Below are positions 8,558 through 19,900 of a stretch of 64,000 bases of DNA, piece after piece. The translations under genes were made by a program, and so were the position numbers. Location: positions 4,216,001-4,280,000 of the forward strand of contig JAWPMV010000001.1 of NCBI GenBank assembly GCA_033391075.1, read 5' to 3'. This DNA is from Bacteroidia bacterium (GTDB taxonomy: Bacteria > Bacteroidota > Bacteroidia > J057). The stretch's first letter is position 1. Each line of letters starts with the position of its first letter. The notes beneath the pieces were generated by a model, which saw only the letters and a list, made by a program, of their open reading frames with translations, searched no databases and was not told the DNA's origin.

Positions 8558-9460
8558 TCAGACCTTGACGTTAGAAATTTTCTCCAATGCCAGACTCAAG
8601 GCATGTGTTCCTTTCCGCCCATGTCCCTGAGCTTCTACGGCCTTATATAATTGGTGAACAAGGGCTAAACCCGGCAAAGCCAGATTCATAGCCTTGGCTT
8701 CTTCCAGTGCTATTTCCATATCCTTGATAAAATGCTCCACATAAAATCCCGGATCAAAATTTCTTTTCACAATTCGAGGTGCCAGATTACTCAAGGTCCA
8801 GCATCCGGCTGCCCCTCCACTGATGGCTTCCAGCATTACTTCCAGATTCAAGCCCGCCTTATATCCATATAGCAGGCTTTCACAAACCCCGATCATTGTC
8901 CCGGCTATGGTGATTTGGTTACACATTTTGGTATGCTGCCCCGATCCTGCCTTGCCTTCATACACCATGTTTTTGCCCATCAGTTCAAAAAGCGGCATGA
9001 GGGCATCTACCTCTTCTTTATCTCCCCCAATCATAATGGATAGCGTCCCGTTTTGGGCTCCAACATCTCCCCCAGATACAGGTGCATCAATAGATTTAAC
9101 ACCCTTTGCACTTGCCTGCTCATAAATTTTTACGGCTAGACTAGGACGAGTAGTCGTCATATCAACCAACACACTTCCCTTGCGAGCAGTTTTCAAAATG
9201 CCCTTTTCCCCAAAATAAACCTCTTCGACATCCTGAGGAAAACCCACAATTGTAAAAATCACATCAGCTGCTGCAGCTACTTCCATGGGACTGTCTTTCC
9301 ATACCGCACCCGCCGCTATAGAACTCTCAGCTTTGGATTTTGTACGATTGTAAACAAAAGCACTATAGCCTTCATCAATAAGGTGTTTCAACATTGAGAT
9401 ACCCATTACTCCGGTACCAATCCATCCGATTTTAGTATTTTTTGACAGGCTGAAAGACAT
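8558..9460 (-). CDS. NAD(P)-dependent oxidoreductase, 3-hydroxyisobutyrate dehydrogenase family
   Basis: 300 residues, the usual length. The N-terminal Rossmann fold has GTGVMG at residues 16-21 and a VYNRT end of strand 2, which suggests NADP preference. The substrate-binding signature [16 protein letters not shown] is near residue 125, and the catalytic lysine lies in [11 protein letters not shown] near 175. The family reduces or oxidises beta-hydroxyacids such as 3-hydroxyisobutyrate, tartronate semialdehyde or succinic semialdehyde; the exact substrate cannot be read from the sequence. It stands alone, with no pathway neighbours. Confidence 0.93.
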   Translation of the reverse strand: MSFSLSKNTKIGWIGTGVMGISMLKHLIDEGYSAFVYNRTKSKAESSIAAGAVWKDSPMEVAAAADVIFTIVGFPQDVEEVYFGEKGILKTARKGSVLVDMTTTRPSLAVKIYEQASAKGVKSIDAPVSGGDVGAQNGTLSIMIGGDKEEVDALMPLFELMGKNMVYEGKAGSGQHTKMCNQITIAGTMIGVCESLLYGYKAGLNLEVMLEAISGGAAGCWTLSNLAPRIVKRNFDPGFYVEHFIKDMEIALEEAKAMNLALPGLALVHQLYKAVEAQGHGRKGTHALSLALEKISNVKV

Positions 9461-9641
9461 AATTCAATATTTGAGGATTTATATTCAGACGAAGGTAAAA
9501 TAAAAGATGTAAAAAAATCATATGGACATAAACGTATATTATTTACTATATTAGTAAAAAGGGACCGATACACATACCCGGATTCTCATTCCGGATATCA
9601 ATTTTGGACTACTGACTTATACTAATCGCTCTGCATTGTCG

Positions 9642-10220
9642 ATGCCCAGGACTACTAACCTCATACAGCGGATCGCCACCTACGATGATAAACTCGCATT
9701 TGAAAGTTTGCTTAAACTTTATAGTGAGCGCTTGTTTACCTATGCAATGGTTCTGCTGAAAAAGGAAGAGTTGGCAGAGGAAGTAGTTTCTGATGTTTGG
9801 CTCAAACTCTGGAACAATCGAAAAAGACTCACGGAAATCATACATTTCGATTCATACCTCTACACAGCCATCAAGAATCAGGCCCTTAGCTATTCTGTTA
9901 AAGAGAATAGCTTGAATGGATCGCTACATAGGATTAGGGATTACCATCATCTTCCTATTGAACCTGCAAGTCTTGAGCCTGATCCATTTAAGCAACTGGA
10001 AGCCAAGGAATTGAAAGAGGTGATCATAGAAGTAACCAATCTATTGCCTCCACTTGGGAAGAAAGCATTTCGCATGGTTCGAGAAGAAGGTCGCTCCTAT
10101 CAGGAAAGCGCAGATGCTCTTGGTATCAGTGTCAATACCCTCAAGACACATCTTCGTCGCGCGACCAAAAAACTCAGAAAGCAAATCAGCATACGCTTCT
10201 CTGAATTTACCCTTTTATAA
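9642..10220 (+). CDS. ECF RNA polymerase sigma factor (FecI/SigV-like, Bacteroidota type)
   Basis: 192 residues from ATG 9642; a TTG at 9636 would add two residues. Region 2 is visible as LLKLYSERLFTYAMVLL followed by EELAEEVVSDVWLKLW, and region 4 as EEGRSYQESADALGISV then NTLKTHLRRATKKL, a helix-turn-helix that contacts the -35 element. The next gene encodes a FecR-type anti-sigma factor, then a TonB receptor with an STN domain. This arrangement means the sigma factor is very likely released by substrate binding at the receptor and drives the SusC/SusD operon. Confidence 0.93.
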   Translation: MPRTTNLIQRIATYDDKLAFESLLKLYSERLFTYAMVLLKKEELAEEVVSDVWLKLWNNRKRLTEIIHFDSYLYTAIKNQALSYSVKENSLNGSLHRIRDYHHLPIEPASLEPDPFKQLEAKELKEVIIEVTNLLPPLGKKAFRMVREEGRSYQESADALGISVNTLKTHLRRATKKLRKQISIRFSEFTLL

Positions 10221-10341
10221 AAAAATTCAACTGCCTTGTCACCCATTTGGGCAAGAACTCAGTCTTCTATAGTAAGGAGACATAATCTCTTTATTACAAA
10301 ATTGAGCTGAGTTCAATTTTACCTAAATTACTACTGACGAA

Positions 10342-11322
10342 ATGGATAATATAGACGACATAATCCTAAAGTCCCTTAATCACTCAGCAAATACGGAAGA
10401 ATTGGAACAATTGGAAGCCTGGCTCAGCGCTTCCAAATACAATGAGCACGTATATAAAGAATTGCTAAATGCGTGGAGCCAGGGTAAGAAGACTGATTAC
10501 AATAGGGTATCGAATATTTGGAACAAGTACCAGGAAAAAGCAGAAATCGGGAAAGAGGCTGAATCACTGTCGCCTCCTTTTCGGCCTAAGCGGCTATATT
10601 CACGAAGGAATTGGAGCATAGCTGCGAGCATAAGTGTACTGATCGCTTTAGGTCTGAGTGTATTTTTTATCTCGGAAAGAAATTCGCGGATCATATACCA
10701 GACTGCTTTCGGGGAAAAAATGGAAGTTGTCCTGGCTGACCAGTCTGAAATCACCTTAAATGCAAATTCCCGCCTTTGGCACTACAAAGGAAAACCCAGA
10801 GAAGTCTGGCTGGATGGAGAAGCTTTTTTCCATGTGAGTAAAAAGCCGGAAAGCGGAGCAAAATTCACGGTACTGACTTCTGATCTGGAAGTCGAAGTAT
10901 TAGGAACTTCATTTAATGTGAATAGCCTTAAACAGAAAACCGATGTGTTTCTGGAAGAAGGGAAAGTAAAGCTCCACCTAAAAGGAAAGCAAAAGGATAA
11001 AATAGAACTGATCCCGGGTGATCTACTTTCTTATTCAGCCAATAAAGCAGGCAGTCTCACCAAAAGAAGAAATACCTCTCAAAACCTCACCTCCTGGAAA
11101 GATGGGGCAATTATTCTGGAAATGGTTGCAGTTTCAAAAGTCCTGGACGAAATGGAACGCATCTATGGGATCAGCATACAATTGAAGGACAAAAGAATTT
11201 TAAATAAAGAAATCATGCTGGCAATCCCGATCGAAAACAGAAGTATTGCCTTATCAGCCCTTGAAAATGTATTGGGCAGAAAGATCAAGCAGACGAGAGA
11301 TAATGAATATTTAATAGAATAA
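10342..11322 (+). CDS. FecR-family anti-sigma factor
   Basis: 326 residues. The cytoplasmic N-terminus (about 1-85) starts with a short helical segment containing LNHSANTEELEQLEAWL, typical of DUF4880-like sigma-binding ends. One membrane segment lies at about 92-112 (IAASISVLIALGLSVFFI). The periplasmic FecR domain follows: TAFGEKMEVVLADQSEITL, then VWLDGEAFFHV and LGTSFNV. The C-terminal secretin/STN-like end (ILEMVAVSKVLDEMERIYG) should contact the STN domain of the receptor encoded next. The gap to the sigma gene is 121 bp and to the receptor gene 69 bp. Confidence 0.94.
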   Translation: MDNIDDIILKSLNHSANTEELEQLEAWLSASKYNEHVYKELLNAWSQGKKTDYNRVSNIWNKYQEKAEIGKEAESLSPPFRPKRLYSRRNWSIAASISVLIALGLSVFFISERNSRIIYQTAFGEKMEVVLADQSEITLNANSRLWHYKGKPREVWLDGEAFFHVSKKPESGAKFTVLTSDLEVEVLGTSFNVNSLKQKTDVFLEEGKVKLHLKGKQKDKIELIPGDLLSYSANKAGSLTKRRNTSQNLTSWKDGAIILEMVAVSKVLDEMERIYGISIQLKDKRILNKEIMLAIPIENRSIALSALENVLGRKIKQTRDNEYLIE

Positions 11323-11391
11323 AGGACCCGAAACCAGATTAAACAATAACACTTCAGATAATTATTTACACATTTTTTAACCACATTAACT

Positions 11392-14300
11392 ATGGGTTTT
11401 AATCTACTACGAAAGAAGGGACTCATAATGCTGTTTAGCATACTCATTATGAGCAGCTCTTTCTTAAGAGCTGAGGAAAGACCGATACTTGAAGATCGAC
11501 CTTTGATGGAGGTTCTAAAGGAGATCAGTGAAAAGTATCAGGTATTTTTCTCCTTCGATGCCAAATTAGTCCGCGAAATTAGCGTGGATTACCAATTTAA
11601 ACAGGAAGAAAAGTTTGAGGAAGCGATCAATCGTTTACTCACCACAACCAGTTTGAGTTACAAATTCCTGGGTTCCAAGTACTACGTGATTTATAAACGC
11701 GACAGGAAAGGGATAAAGACTCTCAAAAAACTGGAAAGGAAAATCCTTCAAATCCAGAATCTTGAAGAAAATGGAAGCGTGCGCTTGCATCCTGCTGTTT
11801 CTGACAGAGCGGCCAGAATGCAAACCATTACCAATTCTACATTAGAAATGATGGAGAAGAATGTAAGCGGTACCATTACTGGAGAAGATGGAACAGCCCT
11901 GGTTGGTGCTTCTGTACGCGCCAAGGGAACCACCATCGGAGCCCTGACTGATCAGCAAGGGAAATTCTCATTGACTGTCCCTGACGAAGTTACTACCCTC
12001 TTGGTTTCTTACATCGGCTATGCTACTCAAGAAGTCGAAATAGGAAATCGTTCTGTTGTTGACATTGTCATGAATGCAGAAGCTTCTTCTCTTGATGAAG
12101 TAGTGGTAGTTGCCTATGGTACGCAGAAAAAAGCCACCATTACCGGCGCTGTTGTAGCTGTTGATGGAGCAGACCTGCTTCCTTCACCTTCTGTAGACCT
12201 GTCCAACTCACTCGCCGGGCGTCTGCCAGGTTTGGTTGTAATTCAGCCAAGTGGTGAGCCAGGTGCTGATGGAGCTATCGTGAGAATTCGGGGTCAGAAC
12301 ACCCTCGGGAACAGCAGTCCTCTGATTGTTATTGATGGTATTCCTGACAGAGATGGAGGCCTTGGACGTTTGAGTCCTCAGGACATTGAGTCTATCTCTG
12401 TATTGAAGGATGCATCTGCTGCGATTTATGGAGCTCGTGCTGCAAATGGAGCGATTCTGATTACTACCAAAAGAGGTAAATCAGGTAAACCTCAAATTCG
12501 CTACGATTTTAACAAAGGATGGTCTCAGCCAACGGTTGTACCGGAGATGTCAAATGCTCCTGAGTATGCCCGTATCATGAATGAGCTACCGATCTATCGT
12601 ACTATCCCTGTTGAAGAATGGCAAACTGCCTGGAACAGCATCCAGACTACGGGTGTTTACGACTCTCCTACTCCTGGAGTAAGTACCCTCAATGCTAATT
12701 ACAGCCCTGAAGCTGTACGTAAGCATGAAGATCAGTCCGATCCCTGGGGATTCCCTGATACGGATTGGTTTGGAGACGCCTTCAAAACATGGTCTCCTCA
12801 GGATCGTCATAACTTGCAGCTCTCAGGTGGAACAGAAGATGTCCAATACCTGGCTTCTTTAGGCTATGTTCACCAGGATGCAGTTTATCGCGAATCTGCT
12901 ACCTTCTATGACCAGTTCAACATTCGTTTGAATCTGGATGCCAAGGTCAATGATTACATCAGGACCAGCATAGGAGTTATGGGTAGAAGAGAAGATAGAA
13001 ACTATCCTACCGTAGGTGCAGGTGCTATTTTCCGTATGTTGATGCGGGGTCGTCCTGTAGAACCTGAAGTTTGGCCAAATGGTCTGCCAGGTCCAGATAT
13101 TGAGAATGGTGAAAATCCATATGTAGTAACAACAAATGCTACTGGATATGATCGCCAGCCTACTGACTTTATCCAAACTAATGGAACTATCGATATCACC
13201 AATCCATGGATTGATGGTTTGAAACTTTCACTTTCAGGTGCAGTTGACCTCAATAGAGGTACACGCAAATTGTGGCAAACTCCCTGGATGCTCTATTTCT
13301 GGGATAGAGTCTCTACTGATGCAAATGGTGATCCTCTTCTTGAGGGAGCCGTTAGATCCCCTTTCTCTGACCCACGTTTGACGCAGTCCAGCAGTTCTGT
13401 ATTGAATACCAATGTAACAGCTATTCTGAGTTACGATAAATCCTTTGGAGGAAGTAACCTGAATGTTCTTGCAGGGGTAACACGTGAAGAATTCACCGGT
13501 GAAGGATTTAGTGCTTTCAGAAGAAACTATATCTCCGCTGCCGTTGACCAATTGTTTGCAGGGGGATCACTCCAGCAAAACACAGGCGGTAGTGCCTACG
13601 AGCGTGCTCGTTTGGGATACTATGGTCGTATAGCCTACAACTACCAGGAGAAATATCTTGCTGAGTTTATCTGGCGTTATGATGGATCTTATATCTTCCC
13701 AGAGTCAGATCGTTTTGGTTTCTTCCCAGGTTTATTGTTGGGATGGAATGTTACCAATGAAGACTTCTTTGACGTTGGTGCAATTGATTACCTGAAAATC
13801 CGTGGTTCTTATGGACAGATGGGTAATGACCAGGTATTCTTCAACAATCAGCTCCAGGAATTTGCTTACCTGTCCACTTTTGGATTTGGTGAGTATCCGA
13901 TCAACAGCCAGGTTGTTACAACTCTGCGTGAGACTTTGCTTGCCAACCCAAGCTTTACCTGGGAGAGAGCCAATAACCTCAACGTAGGTATTGATGCAGC
14001 ATTGTTCAATAACAGAATTGATGTTACGCTTGAATACTTCAAGAACAGAAGAGATCAAATTCTGATTCAGGAAACGGGTTCTACCCCTGCTTCTTCCGGA
14101 ATCAGTAGTCTTCTTCCTCCTGTAAACGCAGGAAAAGTAGATAATGAAGGATTTGAGTTCCTCGTCGCATACAACCATTCTTCCAATAATGGTGTTCAGT
14201 TCAGAGCTAGTATAAATGGTGGTTATGCCAAGAATACAGTAGTATTTATGGACGAAGTACCTGGTGCTCCTGATTACCAATTGCAAGAAGGAATGCCAAT

Positions 14301-14961
14301 CGGTGCATACCTCGTTTACCAATCTGATGGTGTATTCAGAGATCAGGCGGAAATTGAGGCCAACAATATCGACTACAGTACAGTTACTTCTCAACTGCTT
14401 CCTGGAGACATGAAGTTTGAGGACGTTAATGGAGACGGAGTTATTAATGGAGATGACCAGGTTCGTATAGACGATAATGGTGTACCTACTTTCAACTTCG
14501 GTGCAACCTTCAGCCTGACTTACGGTGGATTCGACTTCAACTTATTGCTTCAAGGTGCTACCGGAGCTTCTCAGAGATTCCAAACTGAATCTGGAGACAT
14601 CGGTAACTTTACCAAGTATGCACATGACAACCGTTGGTCTATTGACAATCCTAGTGGTGAGCACCCACGTCTTGCTAGCCGTGGTGATACTTACTATACA
14701 GGAGGTGCTTATGGAAACAATACCTACTATCTATTCAGCAAGGATTATATCCGTCTGAAAAACATAGAGATTGGGTACAACATTCCTGGAAGCGTATTGA
14801 ATGATGTGAATTTCTTCAATAGCATCAGGGTTTATGCCAATGCACTAAATTTGATTACTTTTGATAAACACGGAATATTTGATCCGGAAGCAACGAATGG
14901 AGCGGGTACTTATTACCCACAAGCTCGCGTTCTGAACGCCGGTTTCACCTTAACTTTCTAA
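11392..14961 (+). CDS. SusC/RagA-family TonB-linked outer-membrane receptor with STN domain
   Basis: 1189 residues. The signal peptide ends near FLRAEE. An STN (secretin/TonB short N-terminal) domain covers about 28-105 (DRPLMEVLKEISEKYQVFF). A carboxypeptidase-regulatory-like beta-sandwich covers about 155-235 (VSGTITGEDGTALVGASV), and a plug begins after the TonB-box-like DEVVVVAYGTQ. The long 22-strand barrel ends in AGFTLTF with a terminal Phe. The STN domain marks a transducer type that signals to FecR. With SusD it forms a lid-and-barrel importer for an oligomeric nutrient; the nutrient is not evident. SusD starts 10 bp after the stop. Confidence 0.97.
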   Translation: MGFNLLRKKGLIMLFSILIMSSSFLRAEERPILEDRPLMEVLKEISEKYQVFFSFDAKLVREISVDYQFKQEEKFEEAINRLLTTTSLSYKFLGSKYYVIYKRDRKGIKTLKKLERKILQIQNLEENGSVRLHPAVSDRAARMQTITNSTLEMMEKNVSGTITGEDGTALVGASVRAKGTTIGALTDQQGKFSLTVPDEVTTLLVSYIGYATQEVEIGNRSVVDIVMNAEASSLDEVVVVAYGTQKKATITGAVVAVDGADLLPSPSVDLSNSLAGRLPGLVVIQPSGEPGADGAIVRIRGQNTLGNSSPLIVIDGIPDRDGGLGRLSPQDIESISVLKDASAAIYGARAANGAILITTKRGKSGKPQIRYDFNKGWSQPTVVPEMSNAPEYARIMNELPIYRTIPVEEWQTAWNSIQTTGVYDSPTPGVSTLNANYSPEAVRKHEDQSDPWGFPDTDWFGDAFKTWSPQDRHNLQLSGGTEDVQYLASLGYVHQDAVYRESATFYDQFNIRLNLDAKVNDYIRTSIGVMGRREDRNYPTVGAGAIFRMLMRGRPVEPEVWPNGLPGPDIENGENPYVVTTNATGYDRQPTDFIQTNGTIDITNPWIDGLKLSLSGAVDLNRGTRKLWQTPWMLYFWDRVSTDANGDPLLEGAVRSPFSDPRLTQSSSSVLNTNVTAILSYDKSFGGSNLNVLAGVTREEFTGEGFSAFRRNYISAAVDQLFAGGSLQQNTGGSAYERARLGYYGRIAYNYQEKYLAEFIWRYDGSYIFPESDRFGFFPGLLLGWNVTNEDFFDVGAIDYLKIRGSYGQMGNDQVFFNNQLQEFAYLSTFGFGEYPINSQVVTTLRETLLANPSFTWERANNLNVGIDAALFNNRIDVTLEYFKNRRDQILIQETGSTPASSGISSLLPPVNAGKVDNEGFEFLVAYNHSSNNGVQFRASINGGYAKNTVVFMDEVPGAPDYQLQEGMPIGAYLVYQSDGVFRDQAEIEANNIDYSTVTSQLLPGDMKFEDVNGDGVINGDDQVRIDDNGVPTFNFGATFSLTYGGFDFNLLLQGATGASQRFQTESGDIGNFTKYAHDNRWSIDNPSGEHPRLASRGDTYYTGGAYGNNTYYLFSKDYIRLKNIEIGYNIPGSVLNDVNFFNSIRVYANALNLITFDKHGIFDPEATNGAGTYYPQARVLNAGFTLTF

Positions 14962-14971
14962 ATTATAGACA

Positions 14972-16843
14972 ATGAAATTAACCAGAATCATATTCTCGGT
15001 ACTCTTTGTCGCTGCGATATCGTATTCATGTAGCAATGACTTCCTGAATACGCAGCCACTAGATAAAATATCCAGTGATGCTACCTGGGCTGATGGCCCG
15101 CTTTCCCAGGCCTTTGTTTTCAATGTATATTCTTTCCTGGGATATGGTGGATTTGAGGAAGAAGGGCTTTCTTCCTTCACTGATGAAGCTATGTTTACCC
15201 ATGCGGGTAGAGGAATTAATACGTTTACAGAATCTACGATCAGCCCGGATAACCTCGGGAATCAAAGTAGTACCTTCGAATGGGGACAAATGTACCTGGC
15301 CATTCGTCAGGCGAACATCGCCATTCAGAACCTGCCTGCTTCTACCTTCAATGATGATGAGTTGCGTGATCAGCTATTAGGGGAATCTTATTTCCTAAGA
15401 GCCTATTACTATCATCAATTGTTGAGATTCTATGGAGGAGTACCCATTATTGACCGTCCTTACGAATTGAATGAAGATTATTCAATCGCCAGGAATACCT
15501 TCCAGGAATGTATCGAATTTATCGTATCGGATCTGGATCAAGCGGCTCAATTATTAAATGGAAAAAATCCTGAGGCAGGAAGAGCTACTCAAATAGCCGC
15601 TATGTCATTGAAAGCACGCGTATTGTTGTATGCTGCCAGTGATCTGCATGATGCAGCTACTGCTCAGGCAAATTCTTCTACCCTATCCGGCTTTTCAAAT
15701 ATCGAATTGCTCGCTTATGTAGGAGGAGACAGAAATGCCAGATGGCGTGCGGCCCAGGCTGCAGCTAAAGCTGTACTGGATGCAACTACCGGATACAAAT
15801 TTGGATTGACTGCCCCGGTTTCAGCCGAAGAAGGAAAAGCCAACTATGTATCAGTTGCTATGGGTGGTGTAAGTAGTGTTGCTGACGCTGCTGCTGCTGC
15901 TGAATTGATTTTCCAACGTACGCATACTACCCTCTTTACCCAGGAAAACAACTGGCCTTTGGGTGGGATTCACTTTGGCGTAAACAATGGTCCTAATGGA
16001 TACCATAACTGGGCAGGTAATACACCTATTCAGCAATTGGTAGATGACTATGAAATGATGGATGGATCCAGCTTTGACTGGAATGATCCTACCCATACAG
16101 CAGATCCTTATGCTAACAGAGACCCGCGCTTCTACGCAACTGTTATGTATGATGGAGCTGACTGGAAGCCCAGACCTTCTGATGTGGCAGGTATTGACCC
16201 GAATGACCAAATCCAATCCGGAGCCTATGATGACGGAGCTGGTGGATTTGTCAATGGTATTGATACACGTGAATCACCCATTGAAAACTGGAATGGTAGC
16301 CGTACTCACTATTACGTGAGAAAGTTTATTGATCCAGATCCAGGTTTACCTGATAGCCGTTCTGCAGGACAGGTTGTACCCTGGCCCTTCATTCGCTATA
16401 CAGAAATGGCCCTGATTTATGCCGAAGCCAGCATTGCTTTGGGAGAAGAAACAGAAGCCAAAAACTGGTTAAACCAGGTTCGTTTCAGAGCTGGTATGCC
16501 TGAGGTAACAGATGCGGGAACAGATCTTCTAAACAGATTGATCAATGAGCGCCGTATCGAATTGGCTTATGAAGAGCATCGTTACTTTGACGGACGGAGA
16601 TGGATGATGGGAGAAATGCTGCATCGCGGTATTAAAGCTATAGATGTAAAGGCTACTTTGAAGGCTGGATCAGCACCGCTTAGTCCCTATCGTCATGACA
16701 AGGATGTTTACGATTATACCTATACCGTTGTGGATAATACAGAAAATGAAAATCGTCAGTGGAATGACAAGATGTACTTCCGCCCGATTAGCCGCGACGA
16801 AATCAATCGTAATGCTCAATTGATTCAAAATCCTGGCTACTAA
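14972..16843 (+). CDS. SusD/RagB-family nutrient-binding outer-membrane lipoprotein
   Basis: 623 residues with a lipobox in ISYSC at about residues 16-20. The start of the mature chain, CSNDFLNTQPLDKISSDATW, is the usual SusD opening. TPR-like helices follow (QAFVFNVYSFLG, LGESYFLRAYYYHQLLRFYG), and the C-terminal part has IRYTEMALIYAEASIALG and NERRIELAYEEHRYFDGRRW, the conserved SusD C-terminal motif. It binds substrate at the surface and caps the SusC barrel. It is translated from the same message as the receptor. A 15-bp hairpin lies between it and the next gene. Confidence 0.97.
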   Translation: MKLTRIIFSVLFVAAISYSCSNDFLNTQPLDKISSDATWADGPLSQAFVFNVYSFLGYGGFEEEGLSSFTDEAMFTHAGRGINTFTESTISPDNLGNQSSTFEWGQMYLAIRQANIAIQNLPASTFNDDELRDQLLGESYFLRAYYYHQLLRFYGGVPIIDRPYELNEDYSIARNTFQECIEFIVSDLDQAAQLLNGKNPEAGRATQIAAMSLKARVLLYAASDLHDAATAQANSSTLSGFSNIELLAYVGGDRNARWRAAQAAAKAVLDATTGYKFGLTAPVSAEEGKANYVSVAMGGVSSVADAAAAAELIFQRTHTTLFTQENNWPLGGIHFGVNNGPNGYHNWAGNTPIQQLVDDYEMMDGSSFDWNDPTHTADPYANRDPRFYATVMYDGADWKPRPSDVAGIDPNDQIQSGAYDDGAGGFVNGIDTRESPIENWNGSRTHYYVRKFIDPDPGLPDSRSAGQVVPWPFIRYTEMALIYAEASIALGEETEAKNWLNQVRFRAGMPEVTDAGTDLLNRLINERRIELAYEEHRYFDGRRWMMGEMLHRGIKAIDVKATLKAGSAPLSPYRHDKDVYDYTYTVVDNTENENRQWNDKMYFRPISRDEINRNAQLIQNPGY

Positions 16844-16862
16844 GCCAAAATATACCTAGAAA

Positions 16863-16900
16863 TAAAGATCTATCTCCTGTTCTTTGGAGATAGATCTTTA
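16863..16900. terminator. Perfect 15-bp hairpin between SusD and the FG-GAP lipoprotein gene
   Basis: TAAAGATCTATCTCC, loop TGTTCTTT, GGAGATAGATCTTTA. The stem ends 12 nt before the ATG at 16913. No long U-run follows (TCTTTACAG), so it may act as a partial terminator, as an mRNA 3'-end stabiliser for susCD, or as a translation control for the next gene. Confidence 0.65.
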
Positions 16901-16912
16901 TCTTTACAGACT

Positions 16913-19900
16913 ATGCTACTACCCTACTATAGCCGGATAAAACGGATACTGTGTATTTTTTTTCTGTTGGGCTTAATTGCTTGTGGAGAAGAAAAAAAGG
17001 AAGCTCCTGAGGAAAGCCCGGTCTCAGAGGAAAAGGCCTTATTTCAATTGGTATCTCCGGACAAAAGTGGAATTACTTTTCAAAACAGCCTCACAGAAGG
17101 ACTTAATACCAATGTCCTCATGTATGAGTACTTCTACAATGGAGGAGGTGTAGCCGTCGGGGACCTCAATCAGGATGGAAAGGACGACCTCTATTTCACC
17201 TCAAATATGTCTCCCAATAAAATCTACCTGAATAAAGGTGAACTGCGCTTTGAAGATATTAGCCTGCCTTCAGGAGCTGCGGGAAGAGAAGGGCCCTGGA
17301 AAACAGGTGTCAATATGGTAGATATCAATGGTGATCAAAAACTTGACATATACCTTTGCTATTCCGGTGCCCTTCCCGACCCCAAAAGAGCCAATCAACT
17401 CTTCATCAATCTGGGAAATGACGAAAATGGCATACCGAAATTTGAAGATCAGGCAGCTCAATATGGACTCAACAGTCCGGCCTTTAGTAATCAATCCTAT
17501 TTTTTCGACTATGATAGAGATGGAGATTTGGATATGCTCTTGCTCAACCACAATCCCAAAAGCTTACCGGTTCTGACGGAAGCTCAGACAGAAGAATCCC
17601 TCAGAATTCCTGATCCCCTCAGAGGCCTGAGATTTTTTGAGAATACGGGAGATAAGTTTCAAGATGTTACAGAAAGCAAAGGCATCAATGGTTCCGCTCT
17701 CAGTTATGGCTTAGGCCTGGGAATAGCTGACCTAAACAAGGATGGTTGGCCGGACTTCTATGTCTCCAATGATTATACCGTTCCCGATTTTCTCTATATC
17801 AACCAGAAAGGCAAAAAATTTAGCAATACCCTAAATGAAAGTCTGGGTCACAACAGTCATTTTTCTATGGGAAATGACCTGGCCGATATCAATAATGATG
17901 GATGGTCTGACATCTTTACCCTGGATATGCTCCCAGAGGACAATTATCGACAAAAACTTTTACTGGCTCCCGACAATTACGTCAAGTTTGACCTGAATAT
18001 TCGCAGCGGTTTCCACTATCAGTATATGCGAAACATGCTGCAACTGAATAATGGGAATGATACCTATAGCGAAATAGGTCAAATTGCAGGCGTCTCCAAT
18101 ACAGATTGGAGTTGGTCAGCCCTTTTCTCAGACTTCAACAATGATGGCTGGAAGGATCTTTTCATCAGCAATGGATACAAAAGAGATTATACCAATCTCG
18201 ATTTCATCAAATACATGGAGGATTTCGTCCAGAAGAAAGGCAGATTGATGCGGCAGGATGTCATGGAAATCATCAAAAATATGCCTTCCTCCAATGTCAC
18301 CAATTATATCTTTTCAAATGAGCAGGGCAAAGGCTTTACAAACAAAGTAAAAGCCTGGGGAATGGACCGGCCCAGCAATAGTAATGGAGCTGCATATGCA
18401 GATCTGGATAATGATGGAGATCTGGATTTGATCGTAAATAATGTCAATAAAGCTGCCTTCATTTACGAGAATACCAGCGATCAGAATAAGGACTCTCATT
18501 ACTTGCAAATAGAGTTGAAAGGAGAAGGAAAAAATACTGCTGGCATAGGTGCGAGAATAGAAGTTTATTCAGATAATGGGACACAGAGTCTGGAGCAATA
18601 TACGGGTAGAGGTTACCTTTCTGCGGTAAGCCCTGTTTTGCATGTGGGACTGGGGAAAAATACATCCGCCGATTCTCTACACATCTTTTGGCCTAGTGGA
18701 AAAGAAGAAATCATCAAAGCAGTTCAGGCCGACCAAAAACTGCTGATCGAGGAAAAAAATGCCTCCAACTACCAGGAGATTCGACTACAAAATGAAAAGC
18801 AAGCACTGTTTGTAGAAAAAACTTCCTCTATTCGCTCTACTGATAAAAGCCTCCCCTATCGAGATTTTGACCGACAATTACTCCTCATCAACGAATTGTC
18901 ACATGAAGGCCCCTGCATGATCCAGGGAGATATAAATGGGGATGGAGCAAATGACCTTATCCTTGGGGGTAATCAGGATCAGGCTAGCAGGCTATTTATC
19001 AATAATGGAAAGGATAGTTTTCAGGAGAAAAGGATTTCTGCCTTTTCAGCAGATAAAGCCCATATCGATGCCGCCATGGACTTGCTGGATGCGGATGGAG
19101 ATGGAGATATGGACCTATATATTGCCAGTGGTGGATATCACAAGCTTACGCCCACAGACAAAGGTTTACAGGATCGTCTTTATCTCAATGATGGGAAGGG
19201 AAATTTCAAACGGGCAGTCGATGCTTTGCCCACGATTTCCAGTAGCGCTGGAGCTATAGCTATAGGCGATATAAATGGAGATAAAAAACCGGACATCTTT
19301 GTGGGAGGTAGAGTAATACCCGGGGCTTATCCGGAAATACCGACTTCCTATCTCCTTATCAATGAGGGCGAGGGAAAGTTTGAGAATAAAATCAATCAAT
19401 TTCTTCCTGAGTTGGAAAAAGGTGGGATGATCACCGATGCAGCCTTTTCTGACCTGAATGCTGATGGTTCAGAGGAATTGATCATTTTGGGCGAATGGAT
19501 GCCCATCCTGATTTATGAGAAGACTGCTACTAAATGGACAGATCAGAGCGAAAAGTATCTGGGTAAAGCCTATAAAGGTTGGTGGAACAGCCTGAAGATT
19601 TCAGATGTAAATGGAGATGGAAGAATGGATTTGCTGGCGGGGAATGTGGGACTAAATATCCAGTTTCAAGCCTCAGATTCAGAACCTGCCCAATTGTATT
19701 ATAGCGACTTTGATAAAAACGGCTCTGTAGATCCTATTTTCTGCTACTACATTCAGGGTGAGTCCTATCCCTTTGTAACCAGAGATGAATTGCTCGGGCA
19801 ATTGGCAAAACTGAAGTCCAAATACACTTCTTTCGCCAGTTATGCCAATCACAAAATGATCAACATCTTTACCCCGGATGAACTAAAAGAAGTTCAAATT

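Noticed and set aside
8412-8630. A 72-codon plus-strand frame
   Set aside because: Overlaps the dehydrogenase gene antisense and has no protein-like features.
13732-14394. A 220-codon minus-strand frame inside the SusC gene
   Set aside because: It is wholly antisense to a strongly conserved receptor and its translation has no family-like pattern.
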